A stretch of 64,000 nucleotides of DNA from Arthrobacter jiangjiafuii (GCF_018622995.1 NZ_CP076022.1:2666001-2730000), one strand, 5' to 3'. Positions 29,532 through 39,432 are shown, counted from the first letter of the stretch. Notes: generated by a model from the sequence alone, not told the origin. Numbers and translations: made by a program.

Positions 29532-31574
29532 ATGCGGTTGAAGACCAAGCGGCTAGCTGCCGTACTGGGTTTGAGTATTGCGGTGCTGACGGGTTCGGCC
29601 ACCGCCGCCACGGCAGTGCCCCCGGTAACCATCCCGCCGGGACAGTTCGTGGTGGACGACGCCGCTGTGCTGGGTTCCGACGCCGCAGAGGTCCGTGAAG
29701 CGATCACGGAAACACGACAGGACAGCGGCTACACCCTCTTTGTGGTCTATGTGGATGAGTTCACGAATCCCTCGGATCCCGTTGCCTGGGGCGAGGAGGT
29801 GGTGGAGCGCGAGAATATGGGCGCCCGCGAGGTGCTGCTGAGCATCGCCACTGACAGCCGGGAGCTGCGGGTTTCGGTACCCGAGGGCTCCGCGCTCACC
29901 GAAGAGCAGGGCAATGCGGTGGTCGAAGCAGCCACCGACGAGCTGTTCGGCAAGGAGAGCATCAGCTCCGAAGACTGGGCTGCGGCAGCGGTCAGTGCAG
30001 CCGGCGCCCTCGAATCCGGGCGCAGCGGCAATTCCCGTGGCGGTTCCGCTGGCGGTTCCGGCGGCGGAGCCAGCCTGGCGCCGGTCCTCCTGATCGGCGG
30101 CATCGTGCTGCTGGGCGGCGGTGCAGCCTTCCTGTTCTTCCGCAGCCGCAGCAAGGGCGCCGTTACCGCCGGCCCCGCCCGCGGCGAGCCCGCCCCGCCC
30201 GTTGATCCGCTGGACGAACTCAGCGTGGCTGACCTGCGCAAGCGGGCAGGGAGTCTGCTGGTGGCGGCCGACGACGCCATCAAGTCCAGCGAGCAGGAGC
30301 TCGCCTTCGCGATGGCCTCCTACGGAGACGAGGCGGTGAAGACCTTCACCGAGGACCTGGCCGCGGCAAAGAACCACATGAGCGAATCGTTCAAGATGCA
30401 GCAGCAGCTGGATGACCATATTCCCGACACCGAGGCGCAGCAGCGCAGCTGGCTGAAGGACATCATCCGCCGGTGCGAGGCAGTTAACCAGTCCCTGCAG
30501 GCACACAAGGAAGACTTCGACGCGCTGCGGGAGCTGGAGAAGAACGCTCCCGCCGCCGTCGCCGAGGCACGCCGGAACGGTCAGTCCGCCGGCGGACGGC
30601 TCGATGCCGCGGAACGGTCCCTTGCCGAGCTGCGCCAGCGCTACGCGGATTCCGCGATCACCCAGATCTCCGACAACATCGAGCAGGCCCGCGAACGGCT
30701 GGAATTCGTCGAGAACGCCGCTTCCACAGCGCAGGTACGCCTAGATGAAGGCGACACGGCCGGAGCAGTGGTGGCAGTCCGGGCCGCCGAGGAGAGCGTC
30801 CACCAGTCCAACGTGCTGCTGGACGCGATCGAAAGAACCGGCCGTGAACTGGACTCCGCCCGGAACGAACTGCAGCGGGCGGTTGCCGATGCCCGGCAGG
30901 ACCTGGCGCAGGCCCGCGCCGTCGCAGCCAACGGCGCCAACGCCGGCCTGGCCGGCCCGGTGGCCGGCGTGGAGGCAGCCTTGGCCGCCATTGAGCGGGA
31001 GGCAACGGTCAGGAACAACCCCGTGGACCTGCTCCGCCGGTTGGAAGCAGCCAATGCGCAGCTGGACACCGCCTTGGAAGGGATCCGGGACCAGCAGGAA
31101 CAGGAACGGCGGGCGAGGGATTCCCTGCAGCACGCCGTGATGGCTGCGCAGGCTCAGATTTCCGGCACCTCCGACTACATCCGCGCCCGCCGGGGCGGTG
31201 TCGGCAGCGAGGCCAGGACCCGGCTTGCGGAGGCCGAGCGTAACCTCCAGCAGGCTATTGCCCTGCAGTCCTCGGACCCGGTCAGCGCGCTGGCCTACGC
31301 CCAGCAGGCCAATGCCCTGGCGGCGCAGGCAGCGGATATGGCCCAGCAGGACGTCGATGGGTTCGGCGGGATGGGCGGCGGCTTCGGCGGCGGCGGCATG
31401 TACGGCGGACGCGGCGGTGGTTCCGGTCTGGGTGGTGCCATCCTGGGCGGTATCCTCATCGACTCCATCCTCCGCGGCGGAGGCGGAGGCGGCGGCTGGG
31501 GCGGGGGCGGCTTCGGCGGCTTCGGCGGCGGTGGAGGCGGCGGCGGTTTCGGTGGCGGCGGCGGAAGCTTCTAG
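29532..31574 (+). CDS. TPM-domain secreted/membrane protein with coiled coil and Gly-rich tail
   Basis: A 680-residue protein with a signal peptide (residues 1-28), an extracytoplasmic TPM domain (about 35-165; FVVDDAAVLGS, YTLFVVYVDEF, VLLSIATDSRELRVSV), a Gly/Ser linker, a membrane helix at about 178-196 and a long cytoplasmic helical, Gln/Ala-rich region likely to form coiled coils. The last ~65 residues are almost entirely Gly with Phe, Trp and Ser. TPM domains occur in thylakoid and bacterial envelope proteins; some have phosphatase activity. The next gene is pspA, so a role in membrane stress is likely (inference). Confidence 0.85.
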   Translation: MRLKTKRLAAVLGLSIAVLTGSATAATAVPPVTIPPGQFVVDDAAVLGSDAAEVREAITETRQDSGYTLFVVYVDEFTNPSDPVAWGEEVVERENMGAREVLLSIATDSRELRVSVPEGSALTEEQGNAVVEAATDELFGKESISSEDWAAAAVSAAGALESGRSGNSRGGSAGGSGGGASLAPVLLIGGIVLLGGGAAFLFFRSRSKGAVTAGPARGEPAPPVDPLDELSVADLRKRAGSLLVAADDAIKSSEQELAFAMASYGDEAVKTFTEDLAAAKNHMSESFKMQQQLDDHIPDTEAQQRSWLKDIIRRCEAVNQSLQAHKEDFDALRELEKNAPAAVAEARRNGQSAGGRLDAAERSLAELRQRYADSAITQISDNIEQARERLEFVENAASTAQVRLDEGDTAGAVVAVRAAEESVHQSNVLLDAIERTGRELDSARNELQRAVADARQDLAQARAVAANGANAGLAGPVAGVEAALAAIEREATVRNNPVDLLRRLEAANAQLDTALEGIRDQQEQERRARDSLQHAVMAAQAQISGTSDYIRARRGGVGSEARTRLAEAERNLQQAIALQSSDPVSALAYAQQANALAAQAADMAQQDVDGFGGMGGGFGGGGMYGGRGGGSGLGGAILGGILIDSILRGGGGGGGWGGGGFGGFGGGGGGGGFGGGGGSF

Positions 31575-31649
31575 GCAAGGCATGCGGCACGAGGCACGAC
31601 AATGAGATTTTTCAGCAGGTCCAGTTCGCACAATCGAAAGGCAGACACC

Positions 31650-32390
31650 GTGGTAAAGCAGTCAATCTTTGGACGTATCACCCAGCTGGCCAAGGCCAAC
31701 ATCAACGCCATCCTCGACCAGGCCGAGGACCCGCAGAAGATGCTGGACCAGATGGTCCGGGACTACAGCAACAACATCGCTGAGGCCGAAAGCGCCGTCG
31801 CCCAGACCATTGGCAACCTGCGCATGCTGCAGGATGACTACAACGAGGACATCCAGAACGCGCGAAACTGGGGCAACAAGGCGCTGGCCGCTTCCCGGAA
31901 GGCCGACGAATTCCGTGCCGCCGGCAACACCGCTGACGCACAGAAGTTCGACAACCTTGCCAAGGTGGCCATCCAGCGGCAGATGGCATCGGAGAACGAA
32001 GCCAAGGGTGCCGAGCCGACCATCGCCTCGCAGGAAGAAATCGTGGAACGGCTCAAGACCGGCCTGGACCAGATGAAGGGCAAGCTGAACCAGCTGCAGA
32101 GCAAGCGCGACGAACTGATTGCCCGTGCCCGCAACGCGCACGCGCAGACCCAGATGCACGAGGCCATGAAGAGCATCGACGTCATGGACTCCACCTCCGA
32201 GGTGGGACGTTTCGAAGAGAAGATCCGCCGCGAGGAAGCCAGGGTGCGTGGAGCCAACGAACTTGCGGCCTCCAGCCTGGACGCCCAGTTCGAGAGCCTG
32301 GAAGACCTGGGCGAGCAGACCGAGGTCGAGGCCCGTCTGGCCGCCCTGAAGAGCGCCGGATCCGGACAGTCTGCAATCGGCCAGAACTAG
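31650..32390 (+). CDS. pspA: PspA/IM30-family phage shock protein A
   Basis: PspA forms ESCRT-III-like polymers that stabilise stressed membranes. The 246-residue protein has the family N-terminus SIFGRITQLAKANINAILD and a helical coiled-coil body (DPQKMLDQMVRDY, SKRDELIARA). I chose GTG at 31650, which gives the usual VKQSIFGRI start and has GAAAGG upstream; the ATG at 31602 would add 16 residues. It lies 75 nt after the TPM gene and is followed by a strong terminator, so the two form one unit. Confidence 0.92.
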   Translation: MVKQSIFGRITQLAKANINAILDQAEDPQKMLDQMVRDYSNNIAEAESAVAQTIGNLRMLQDDYNEDIQNARNWGNKALAASRKADEFRAAGNTADAQKFDNLAKVAIQRQMASENEAKGAEPTIASQEEIVERLKTGLDQMKGKLNQLQSKRDELIARARNAHAQTQMHEAMKSIDVMDSTSEVGRFEEKIRREEARVRGANELAASSLDAQFESLEDLGEQTEVEARLAALKSAGSGQSAIGQN

Positions 32391-32426
32391 TCCCTGCTCT
32401 CCGGCCCGGACTGACGCCTCCCGCAC

Positions 32427-32466
32427 CGAACGGGCGGCACCCGCTGTACCGGGTGCCGCCCGTTCG
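32427..32466. terminator. Bidirectional terminator between pspA and the DUF6328 gene
   Basis: A perfect 17-bp inverted repeat (32427-32443 with 32450-32466) around a 6-nt loop, located between the convergent pspA and DUF6328 genes. No long T-run follows; the stem length and position make it a confident transcription barrier for both strands. Confidence 0.8.
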
Positions 32467-32513
32467 GCGTTTATGGTCGCCCTCTCCCCCAGAGGATGGC
32501 CAGCCGTTTCGGC

Positions 32514-33056
32514 CTAGCCGTTTCGACGGCGCAGTGCCCGCGTGCGGATGTGGCGTGGCAGGACCGCCCACAACAGCACCAGGACGATGGTGAAGGTGCC
32601 TGCCGCAATGAGTCCGACGCCGGACCCCAGCACCAAGTCGAAGATCAGCCCCAGCGTCCCGACCAGGATCAGGCCGACCAGGACAATGGTGATGCGCAGC
32701 AGCACATCGCTGCTGCGCACCAGCTCGGATTTGATCCGTTGTTGGAAAAATGTCCGGTGCATCACCACCGTCGCCATCAGCAGGGCGGTAATCAGCACCG
32801 ACATGAGAACCAGGCTGAGGTACACCAGGACCTGCACCGGGGTAAGTTCCTGGAACCGGGGCTGGAAGGGAAGGGTGAGCAGGAAGCCGGTGAGGATCTG
32901 GATGCCGGTCTGAAGCACCCGCAGCTCCTGCAGCAGGTCGTTCCAGTTGCGGTCGGTTCTCTCCAGTGCGGTTTCCCTGCGCTCCACTGTCGAACCGGCC
33001 GGTTCAGCCGGTGTGTGGTCCTTGCCGTTATCTGCAGGCACTGCGCGTCTGCCCAT
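32514..33056 (-). CDS. DUF6328 family membrane protein
   Basis: A 180-residue protein with a polar N-terminus, the motif NWNDLLQELRVLQTGIQILTGFLLTLPF that is characteristic of DUF6328 proteins, and four hydrophobic segments (about 53-70, 80-98, 120-140, 146-164), ending in a basic tail. Function is unknown. It starts 37 nt after the terminator hairpin of the tRNA gene and is convergent with pspA, so it is probably monocistronic. Confidence 0.75.
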   Translation of the reverse strand: MGRRAVPADNGKDHTPAEPAGSTVERRETALERTDRNWNDLLQELRVLQTGIQILTGFLLTLPFQPRFQELTPVQVLVYLSLVLMSVLITALLMATVVMHRTFFQQRIKSELVRSSDVLLRITIVLVGLILVGTLGLIFDLVLGSGVGLIAAGTFTIVLVLLWAVLPRHIRTRALRRRNG

Positions 33057-33093
33057 GGTGGGAGTCTAGGCCGGGTGCCGGCCACAATGCAGA

Positions 33094-33127
33094 AAGTCCC
33101 GGTCAGCATTATCGCTGACCGGGACTT
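33094..33127 (-). terminator. Terminator hairpin downstream of initiator tRNA
   Basis: A perfect 14-bp inverted repeat (AAGTCCCGGTCAGC with its complement) around a 6-nt loop, 16 nt beyond the 3' end of the tRNA gene on the minus strand. A short TTT follows on that strand. Confidence 0.75.
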
Positions 33128-33143
33128 CCCGTTTTCTGCTATT

Positions 33144-33220
33144 TGGTTGCGGGGGCAAGATTTGAACTTGCGACCTCTGGGTTATGAGCCCAGCGAGCTA
33201 CCGAACTGCTCCACCCCGCG
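33144..33220 (-). tRNA. Initiator tRNA-Met (anticodon CAU)
   Basis: The 77-nt minus-strand sequence folds into a cloverleaf with anticodon CAU. Initiator features are clear: the unpaired C1-A72 at the end of the acceptor stem (CGCGGGG opposite CCCCCGCA) and three G-C pairs at the base of the anticodon stem (GGG CUCAUAA CCC). CCA is encoded at 33144-33146. It stands alone between UPF0182 and DUF6328 genes with its own promoter and terminator. Confidence 0.97.
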
Positions 33221-33232
33221 GCGTGATAGTTA

Positions 33233-33261
33233 ACTCTACCCGCCGCGGGGCCCGGCTGCAA
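33233..33261 (-). promoter_or_regulatory. Promoter of initiator tRNA-Met
   Basis: On the minus strand TTGCAG (33256-33261) is followed after exactly 17 bases by TAGAGT (33233-33238). The mature tRNA begins 12 nt after the -10 element, a spacing typical of stable-RNA promoters with a very short leader. Confidence 0.75.
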
Positions 33262-33277
33262 ATCGGCCCCTGCAACA

Positions 33278-33293
33278 CCCGGCCGGAGCCGGG
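33278..33293 (-). terminator. Weak hairpin just after the UPF0182 stop
   Basis: CCCGGC-TCCG-GCCGGG hairpin immediately downstream of the UPF0182 gene on the minus strand, directly before the tRNA promoter. There is no T-run, so read-through into the tRNA is possible. Confidence 0.45.
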
Positions 33294-33295
33294 CC

Positions 33296-36200
33296 TTAGC
33301 CGCCCTCGGTCGGTGCGGGAGTCGCACCCTCCGTGGCACCGGTGGTTCCGCCGTCGGTCTTTCCGGCAGCAGCTTCCATGGCTTCCTGCGCCGCAATGGC
33401 GCGCTGGATGGCCTGGTTGAGCTTGTCCTGGGCTGCACCATAGGCTGCGAAGTCGTTCGCGGCCAGTGCGGATTGCCCCTCCTGGATGGCGGCACCGGCG
33501 TCGTCCAGCGCGGCGGCCAGATCGGCTTCGGCTGTGGTGTTGCCCGGAACCTCTCCGGTTCCGGTGCCCGGCGTCTGCCCGACATTCTCGGAGTCGCCGG
33601 TAATGGCACCGGAGTCTCCGCCGAAGACCTGGTTCAGCGCTTCGTCGAGGGTGGGAGCGAAGCCCACCTTCTCACCGAAGTTGACCAGCACGCGCTGCAG
33701 CGTCGGGTACGACGCGTCGCCGGAGGACTGCACGTAGACCGGCTGGACATAGAGCATGCCGCCGCCCACGGGCAGGGACAGCAGGTTGCCGTTGATAACC
33801 TCGGAGGCACCCTGGCGCAGCAGGTTCAGCGCATTGGAGACCGTCGGGTCGGAGTTGAACCGGTTCTGGGCCTGGCCCGGCCCCGGAACCACGGTGTCAG
33901 TCGGCAGCGACAGCAGCCGGAGCTTGCCGTAGTCCTCGCTCTTGACACCGGCCTCGCCGGTTCCCGCATCCGCCTCGGCGGACAGGAACCCGTACAGCAC
34001 GTTACGGGCCTCGCCGTTGGGGGAAACGAAGGGAATGAACGGCGTGGTGAGTGAGAAGGCTGTCTCGTCCTGGCCCGGCATCTGCAGGGACAGATAGTAC
34101 GGCGGCTGCTTCACATCGGAGTTCGCCACCGTCGGGTCGTTCGGAACGCTCCACGCGTCGTCGTTCTTGTAGAACGAATCGGCGTTGGTGACGTGGTACT
34201 TGCCCATGAGCTCGCGCTGGACCTTGAACTGATCCTCCGGGTAGCGTACGTGCGCCATCAGGTCCGCGGACATCTCGCTGTACGGCTTCAGCGTGGACGG
34301 GAAGACACTCTGCCAGGACTGCAGCAGCGGGTCCTCGTCATCCCAGGCGTACAGGGTCACGGAGCCGTCGTAGGCATCCACGGTGGCCTTGACCGCGTTG
34401 CGGATGTAGTTGACCTTATCCGCCGGCAGCGCTGCCGCGCCGGTGGTCAGGGAGTCGGTGGTGGCCGCCTGCAGTTCCTGCTGGGTGGAGTACGGGAAGT
34501 ACTTGCTGGTCGTGTAGCCATCCACGATCCACTTCACCCGGCCGTCCACGACTGCGGGGTAGGCATTGCCGTCCACGGTCAGGTACGGGGCGACCTTCTC
34601 CACGCGTTCGCGCGGATCACGGTCGTAGAGGATCTGGGACTCGGGATTGATGGCATCCGAGAGGAGCAGTTCGGTGGACTGGAACTTGATGGCGTAGACC
34701 AGCTGGTTGAACAGGTTGCCCACGCTGGGGCCGCCCTCGCCGTCGAACGTGGTCTGGGACTCGGTATCGGATTCGCCGGTCTGCGGACGGTCGATCTCCT
34801 GGGGCGCCGATCCATCGGGTGCTCCCACCACCGAGTAATCGGGCGAGGACTCGCCAAAGTAGATGCGCGGCTCGTAGGTGCCAAGCACACCGGTGGACGG
34901 AATCTCGGATTCCATGAAGCTGGGCTTGCCGTCGGCCTGGACCGTGGAGCCGCGGGCCGCAACCACACCGTAGCCGTGCGTGTACAGGATGTGCTCGTTG
35001 ACCCAGCCGGAGGGGACTCCTTCGGTGTTCAGTTCACGCACCGCAATCACGGTGTCCTGGACCTCGCCGTCGATTTCGTAGCGGTCAACATTCAGGGTTT
35101 CCGGGAACTGGTAGTACTGGCGGAACTGCTGCAGCTGCGAGAAGGCCGGGGAAACCACGTTCGGATCCAGCAGGCGGATGTTGGACGTGGTGCCTGAGTC
35201 TTTCTCCAGGGCCCGCGCGTTGGCTTCAACGGTGGCCTTGTAATCGATGACCTCGGTCTCGTCCAGGCCATAGGCCTCACGGGTCAGCTCGATGTTGCGC
35301 TGGATGTAAGGGGATTCCTTGCTCAGCTCCGAGGGCTTGACCTGGTACTGCTGGACGATCCAGGGATACACGCCGCCGGCCACAATGGCGGTGATGATCA
35401 GCATGGCGGTACCGATGATCGGCAGGCGCCACCGGCCGATAAACGCGGAAACGATGAACAGCAGGGCCACGATCACCGAGGCAACGGTGAGAATGGTCTT
35501 AGTGGGGATGACCGCTTCAACGTCCGTGTACAGGGCGCCGGTCCAGGTGCCGGAGGTGCTCAACAGGGTATCGAAGCGGTCCAGCCAGAAGTTGGCAGCC
35601 TGCAGGAGCAGGAAGGCCGCGGCGATCACGGCAATGTGGATGCGTGCCTGCCGGGAGGTGAAGATGCCCTTTTCCTCGAGGCGGATGCCGCCGTACAGGT
35701 AATGGGTGAGCAGGCCGGCAATACCGGAAATGACGACGACGCTGATCAGGAAGCCCACGATGAAGCCCAGGAACGGCAGCGTGTTGAGGTAAAAGCTGAA
35801 GTCCAGGCCGAATTCGGGATCGGTCTGGCCGAACTCCCGGCGGTTGAAGAACAACAGCGCCTGCTGCCACATGGACATGGCTGCAGTGCCGGCAAAGCCG
35901 CCGACGACGACGGGGATGCCGATCATCAGGAGCTTGCGGACCGGCTCCAGCTGGGCCTGGTAGCGGTTCAGGTTATCCTGCAGGGCGCTGTCCGGAGCAT
36001 AGACCGGGCGGGAGACATAGGCCGCGCGGATGCTGGCGAAGACGCAGCCGGCCATCACGATGAATGCAGCGGCGAACATGGCGATCCGCGTCAGGTTTTC
36101 CTTGACGAAGACCTCGAGGTAGCCCAGCTGGTTGTACCAGAGGATATCGGCGTACACCTGGGAGAAGTAGACGAAGCCCACCACCAGTACGGCCACCACG

Positions 36201-36301
36201 ATCAGGGTGGCAATCAGGGGGCTGGGGCCGCGCCTGTTGCCCTGGCGGGTGCCCGTACGCGGGGTTGGTCGGGAGAATGGGCCGTTTGGTCCGGAAGTCA
36301 C
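33296..36301 (-). CDS. UPF0182 family large membrane protein
   Basis: A 1001-residue protein with about seven membrane helices in the first ~330 residues (for example [18 protein letters not shown] and [19 protein letters not shown]), then a large extracytoplasmic domain (motifs [51 protein letters not shown]) and a Gly/Thr/Pro-rich tail with an Ala-rich helix. This is the UPF0182 family found across actinobacteria and some cyanobacteria; function unknown. The GTG at 36301 has GAGG upstream. The neighbours PDZ/Lon-like protease and DUF2342 protein are the same as in mycobacteria as I recall. Confidence 0.92.
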   Translation of the reverse strand: MTSGPNGPFSRPTPRTGTRQGNRRGPSPLIATLIVVAVLVVGFVYFSQVYADILWYNQLGYLEVFVKENLTRIAMFAAAFIVMAGCVFASIRAAYVSRPVYAPDSALQDNLNRYQAQLEPVRKLLMIGIPVVVGGFAGTAAMSMWQQALLFFNRREFGQTDPEFGLDFSFYLNTLPFLGFIVGFLISVVVISGIAGLLTHYLYGGIRLEEKGIFTSRQARIHIAVIAAAFLLLQAANFWLDRFDTLLSTSGTWTGALYTDVEAVIPTKTILTVASVIVALLFIVSAFIGRWRLPIIGTAMLIITAIVAGGVYPWIVQQYQVKPSELSKESPYIQRNIELTREAYGLDETEVIDYKATVEANARALEKDSGTTSNIRLLDPNVVSPAFSQLQQFRQYYQFPETLNVDRYEIDGEVQDTVIAVRELNTEGVPSGWVNEHILYTHGYGVVAARGSTVQADGKPSFMESEIPSTGVLGTYEPRIYFGESSPDYSVVGAPDGSAPQEIDRPQTGESDTESQTTFDGEGGPSVGNLFNQLVYAIKFQSTELLLSDAINPESQILYDRDPRERVEKVAPYLTVDGNAYPAVVDGRVKWIVDGYTTSKYFPYSTQQELQAATTDSLTTGAAALPADKVNYIRNAVKATVDAYDGSVTLYAWDDEDPLLQSWQSVFPSTLKPYSEMSADLMAHVRYPEDQFKVQRELMGKYHVTNADSFYKNDDAWSVPNDPTVANSDVKQPPYYLSLQMPGQDETAFSLTTPFIPFVSPNGEARNVLYGFLSAEADAGTGEAGVKSEDYGKLRLLSLPTDTVVPGPGQAQNRFNSDPTVSNALNLLRQGASEVINGNLLSLPVGGGMLYVQPVYVQSSGDASYPTLQRVLVNFGEKVGFAPTLDEALNQVFGGDSGAITGDSENVGQTPGTGTGEVPGNTTAEADLAAALDDAGAAIQEGQSALAANDFAAYGAAQDKLNQAIQRAIAAQEAMEAAAGKTDGGTTGATEGATPAPTEGG

Positions 36302-36494
36302 TTTTACCTCATCGTTCGGTGCGTCGGTCCACGGTGCCTGCTATGGGATGCGATGGACATTTTTTTGTCCCCTTTGCAAGTTGCCGTGCATTTCTCATTC
36401 TGCCTTGTCTTCGTTGCGCCGGACCACTGGGACGGGATGACGCTACGAACCTTTTCACGATCGTGATGCGACGCCCGCACGATTCCGGGCCTTC

Positions 36495-37631
36495 CTAGCC
36501 CGCCGCGCACTGCGGCAGGTCCGCCGGATTGGTGCCGGATGCGAGCGCCTGAACCGCGCTGCGTGCCTCATCCAGCGTGGCAACCCGGACGACGCCGAGT
36601 CCGTCGGGGATGTTCCCCACGACCTCCCCGCAGTTGTCCGCCGGGGCCAGGAAGAACTGCGCACCGGCGTCGGAGGCGCCCACCATCTTCTGCTGGATCC
36701 CGCCGATCGCACCGATGTTCCCGGCCGAGTCGATGGTGCCCGTGCCGGCGAAGTGCTTTCCGCCGGTCAGCTGCTCCGGGGTCAGCCGGTCCACGATGCC
36801 CAGGGCGAACATCATGCCCGCGGACGGACCGCCGACATTGTCCAGGGCAATGGTCACCTCAAAGGGAAACTCGAAACTGGTGGCCAGGAAAATCCCCAGC
36901 TGATAGTTGCCGTTTTCCCCCTGCTCCGGGGTGATCGACGCCGACTGCTCCACGCCGTCGCGCCGGAACCCGACCTCGACGGGCTCGCCCGCGCTGTCCT
37001 GCAGCTGCGTGCGCAGGGTATCGATCCCGTCAATGTCCGTGCCGTCCACCCGGACCAGGGCGTCTCCTGCCTGCAGGCTGCCGGCGGCGGGGGACCCCTC
37101 CACCAGTTCGGCTACGGAGAGCTCCTCGGTGAAGGGGATGTCCAGCTCGCGCAGCGCCGCGGCGACGGCAGCTTCCTGCGAGGAGGTCATCGCTGCGGCG
37201 TTCTGTTCGTCCACGTCCTCCCCCGTAGTGCCACGCGGATAGACGAACTCCTCGGGAACGACGGCGTCCTGGGGGTCCAGCCAGGCGCCGACGGCTTCCA
37301 GGAAGCCCATGTTGGAGCCGGGGCCGCCGGCCACATAGACAGTGGTCAAATCCAGTTCCCCGTTTGTGGGATAGCTGGTGCGGCCTTCGATCTCGATGAG
37401 CGGCGTTTCCCCGCCGGAGTCGTTTTTCACGGTACCCACCGTATTGAAGGTGGGGCCCGGGGACTCCACCACATACGGTGCCGGCAGGAACAGGGCGGCG
37501 GCGCCCAGACCCAGGGCCAGCGCCGCGCAGACCGTCATTGCACGGGAGCGCGGGTCGGCCCGGTACGGAGCAGCTTCCCGGAAGGGGGCGGGTGACACGG
37601 GAGGGTCATGCGGACGATCTGAGGGGCGCAA
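36495..37631 (-). CDS. YlbL-like PDZ / Lon-type (S16) serine protease
   Basis: A 378-residue membrane-anchored protease with a membrane helix at about 32-51, an extracytoplasmic region with a PDZ domain near 165-240 (VEGSPAAGSLQAGDALVRVDGTDI split over ~30 residues) and a C-terminal Lon-like domain. The Ser-Lys dyad is visible: Ser in NVGGPSAGMMFAL and Lys in GGIQQKMVGA. It probably acts outside the membrane on envelope proteins. The start is TTG at 37631 with AAAGGG upstream; an ATG 31 codons later is an alternative, since the first residues are poorly conserved. Confidence 0.88.
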   Translation of the reverse strand: MRPSDRPHDPPVSPAPFREAAPYRADPRSRAMTVCAALALGLGAAALFLPAPYVVESPGPTFNTVGTVKNDSGGETPLIEIEGRTSYPTNGELDLTTVYVAGGPGSNMGFLEAVGAWLDPQDAVVPEEFVYPRGTTGEDVDEQNAAAMTSSQEAAVAAALRELDIPFTEELSVAELVEGSPAAGSLQAGDALVRVDGTDIDGIDTLRTQLQDSAGEPVEVGFRRDGVEQSASITPEQGENGNYQLGIFLATSFEFPFEVTIALDNVGGPSAGMMFALGIVDRLTPEQLTGGKHFAGTGTIDSAGNIGAIGGIQQKMVGASDAGAQFFLAPADNCGEVVGNIPDGLGVVRVATLDEARSAVQALASGTNPADLPQCAAG

Positions 37632-37927
37632 GCGGCCAACCCTTTTCTGAGACGGGAAGCCGGGCAGTGCTCTGCGGCGGCTGACACGGCGGATACTGCC
37701 ACCAGCCTACGCCCCGGCGCCTTCCGGCGGCGGGGATTTGCGGCCCAGGGTCTTTGCCGTCAGCGAACGGATCATCGAATGCAGGACAGGATTCAGGAGC
37801 TGCCGGTAACGTGGGGAAACCAGGGCCGTTACGCAACGGCCGTGGTCCGGAGCAGCCAGAGCCCTTACCGAACGCCCTGCCTGCGCCGGATTATGCACAT
37901 AAATCTTCCACAGGACCGGTGGTATCC
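37632..37927. other. Divergent region between the Lon-like protease and DUF2342 genes
   Basis: These 296 nt hold the upstream regions of two divergent genes. A 63-codon minus-strand ORF (37707-37898) ends in a plausible-looking protein tail (RYRQLLNPVLHSMIRSL) with G/C-rich third positions, but no ribosome site or family is recognised. Ribosome-site-like AGGACCGGTGG precedes the DUF2342 start. Confidence 0.35.
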
Positions 37928-39403
37928 ATGAGCTCCAACCCTTCCGACTCCGGGGACAACCCCCAGGATCCGCTCTCCGAGATGCTCGCCAAGCTCTTCG
38001 GCGGAGCAGGCGCGGGCGGTATGGATCCGCAGGAACTGGCCAAGGCAGCAGGACTGCCCTCGGACCCCAACGCCATGGCGATGATGATGCAGCAGGTTCA
38101 GGCCATGTTCACCGCTTCCTCCGAGGGCCCGGTCAACTGGCAGCTGGCCAAGGACAACGCCCGCCGGGTCGCCGCCACCGACAGTGATCCCTCCGTGCAG
38201 CCGGCGCAGAGCCGGGAAGTGGACGAAGCGCTGCGCCTGGCCCAGCTGTGGCTCGATCCGGTGACCGACTTTGCCACGACATCAGCGCTGGGCAAGGCCT
38301 GGAGCCGGGCGGAATGGGTAGAGGCCACCATGGACTCCTGGAAGCGGTTGACCGAGCCGGTGGCCGTGAGCATCTCCCAGGCACTCTCCAACGCCATCAC
38401 GACCCAGCTGCCCGAGGAAATGAAGGCGATGATGGGTGGCGCCTCGTCCATGCTGGCCAACATGGGTGGTGCCATGTTCGGCATCCAGCTGGGCCAGGCC
38501 GTCGGCGCCCTGTCCAAGGAAGTAGTCAGCTCCACCGACATCGGCCTTCCGCTGGCCGGCGGAACCATGGCGCTGCTCCCGGCGAACGTTGCCAAATTCG
38601 GTGAGGGCCTGGACATCCCCGAGGCTGAGATCCGCCTCTACCTGGCTGTCCGCGAAGCAGCCCACGCCAGCCTGTTCGCGAATGCCCCGTGGCTGTCCTC
38701 GCACCTTTTCGGCACCATCGAAAGTTATGCCCGCGGCATCCACATCGATGTATCCAAGATCGAGGAAGTCGCCCGGGACCTGGACCCCTCCAATCCGGAG
38801 TCCATTCAGGAAGCCCTCTCCGGCGGCGTTTTCCAGCCGGAGCGGACCCCTGCCCAGTCGGCCGCACTGGAGCGCCTCGAAACGGCACTGGCCCTGGTGG
38901 AGGGCTGGGTGGATGAAGTCACCGCTGCCGCCACCGTCAACCTTCCGTCCGCGGGCGCCCTGCGGGAAATGATCCGGCGCCGCCGGGCCAGTGGTGGTCC
39001 CGCCGAGCACACGTTCTCCTCATTGGTGGGCCTGGAACTGCGGCCGCGCCGGCTCCGTGACGCAGCTGCTCTGTGGTCGCAGCTGCGCGAGGAACGGGGC
39101 ATCGAAGGGCGCGACGCCGTCTGGGAGCACCCCGACCTCATGCCGACATCCAAGGACCTGGATGATCCGAAGGGCTTCAGCAAGCGCCGCGAACTGCTCG
39201 AAGCGTCCGATTCCGACGTCGATGCAGCCCTGACGCGCCTGCTCAACGGTGACTTCGACACCCCTGAGCCGGATGCGGACAGTTCGGATAGCTCCGATAA
39301 TTCCGACAGCTCCGACACCACCCCCGGCGAGGGGAATGATCCCGGCGATAACGGCAAAGACGACGACGGCGACGCGCCCGAGGGCGGCCGGCCCCAGGCC
39401 TGA
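37928..39403 (+). CDS. DUF2342 / zincin-like family protein without a HExxH motif
   Basis: A 491-residue protein of the DUF2342 family, often named 'zinc-dependent metalloprotease' in actinobacteria. Recognisable segments are MLANMGGAMFGIQLGQAVG, PLAGGTMALLP and REAAHASLFANAPWL. In the last one the metalloprotease HExxH is absent (AAHASLF), so peptidase activity is not supported. The tail is acidic with Ser-Asp repeats (about 451-475). The ATG at 37928 is chosen because the sequence upstream shows no family match. It is divergent from the Lon-like protease; function unknown. Confidence 0.85.
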   Translation: MSSNPSDSGDNPQDPLSEMLAKLFGGAGAGGMDPQELAKAAGLPSDPNAMAMMMQQVQAMFTASSEGPVNWQLAKDNARRVAATDSDPSVQPAQSREVDEALRLAQLWLDPVTDFATTSALGKAWSRAEWVEATMDSWKRLTEPVAVSISQALSNAITTQLPEEMKAMMGGASSMLANMGGAMFGIQLGQAVGALSKEVVSSTDIGLPLAGGTMALLPANVAKFGEGLDIPEAEIRLYLAVREAAHASLFANAPWLSSHLFGTIESYARGIHIDVSKIEEVARDLDPSNPESIQEALSGGVFQPERTPAQSAALERLETALALVEGWVDEVTAAATVNLPSAGALREMIRRRRASGGPAEHTFSSLVGLELRPRRLRDAAALWSQLREERGIEGRDAVWEHPDLMPTSKDLDDPKGFSKRRELLEASDSDVDAALTRLLNGDFDTPEPDADSSDSSDNSDSSDTTPGEGNDPGDNGKDDDGDAPEGGRPQA

Positions 39404-39432
39404 TCCGCAACAGCCCAACTGACGGTGTTGCT

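Noticed and set aside
31380-31573. GGC-rich repeats near the end of the TPM gene as a recombination or CRISPR-like repeat
   Set aside because: In frame with the TPM protein and encodes a Gly-rich tail; no spacers or regular period.
39278-39330. Short tandem TCC/GAC-rich repeat as a possible regulatory repeat
   Set aside because: It encodes a Ser-Asp-rich disordered tail of the DUF2342 protein and is explained by coding.
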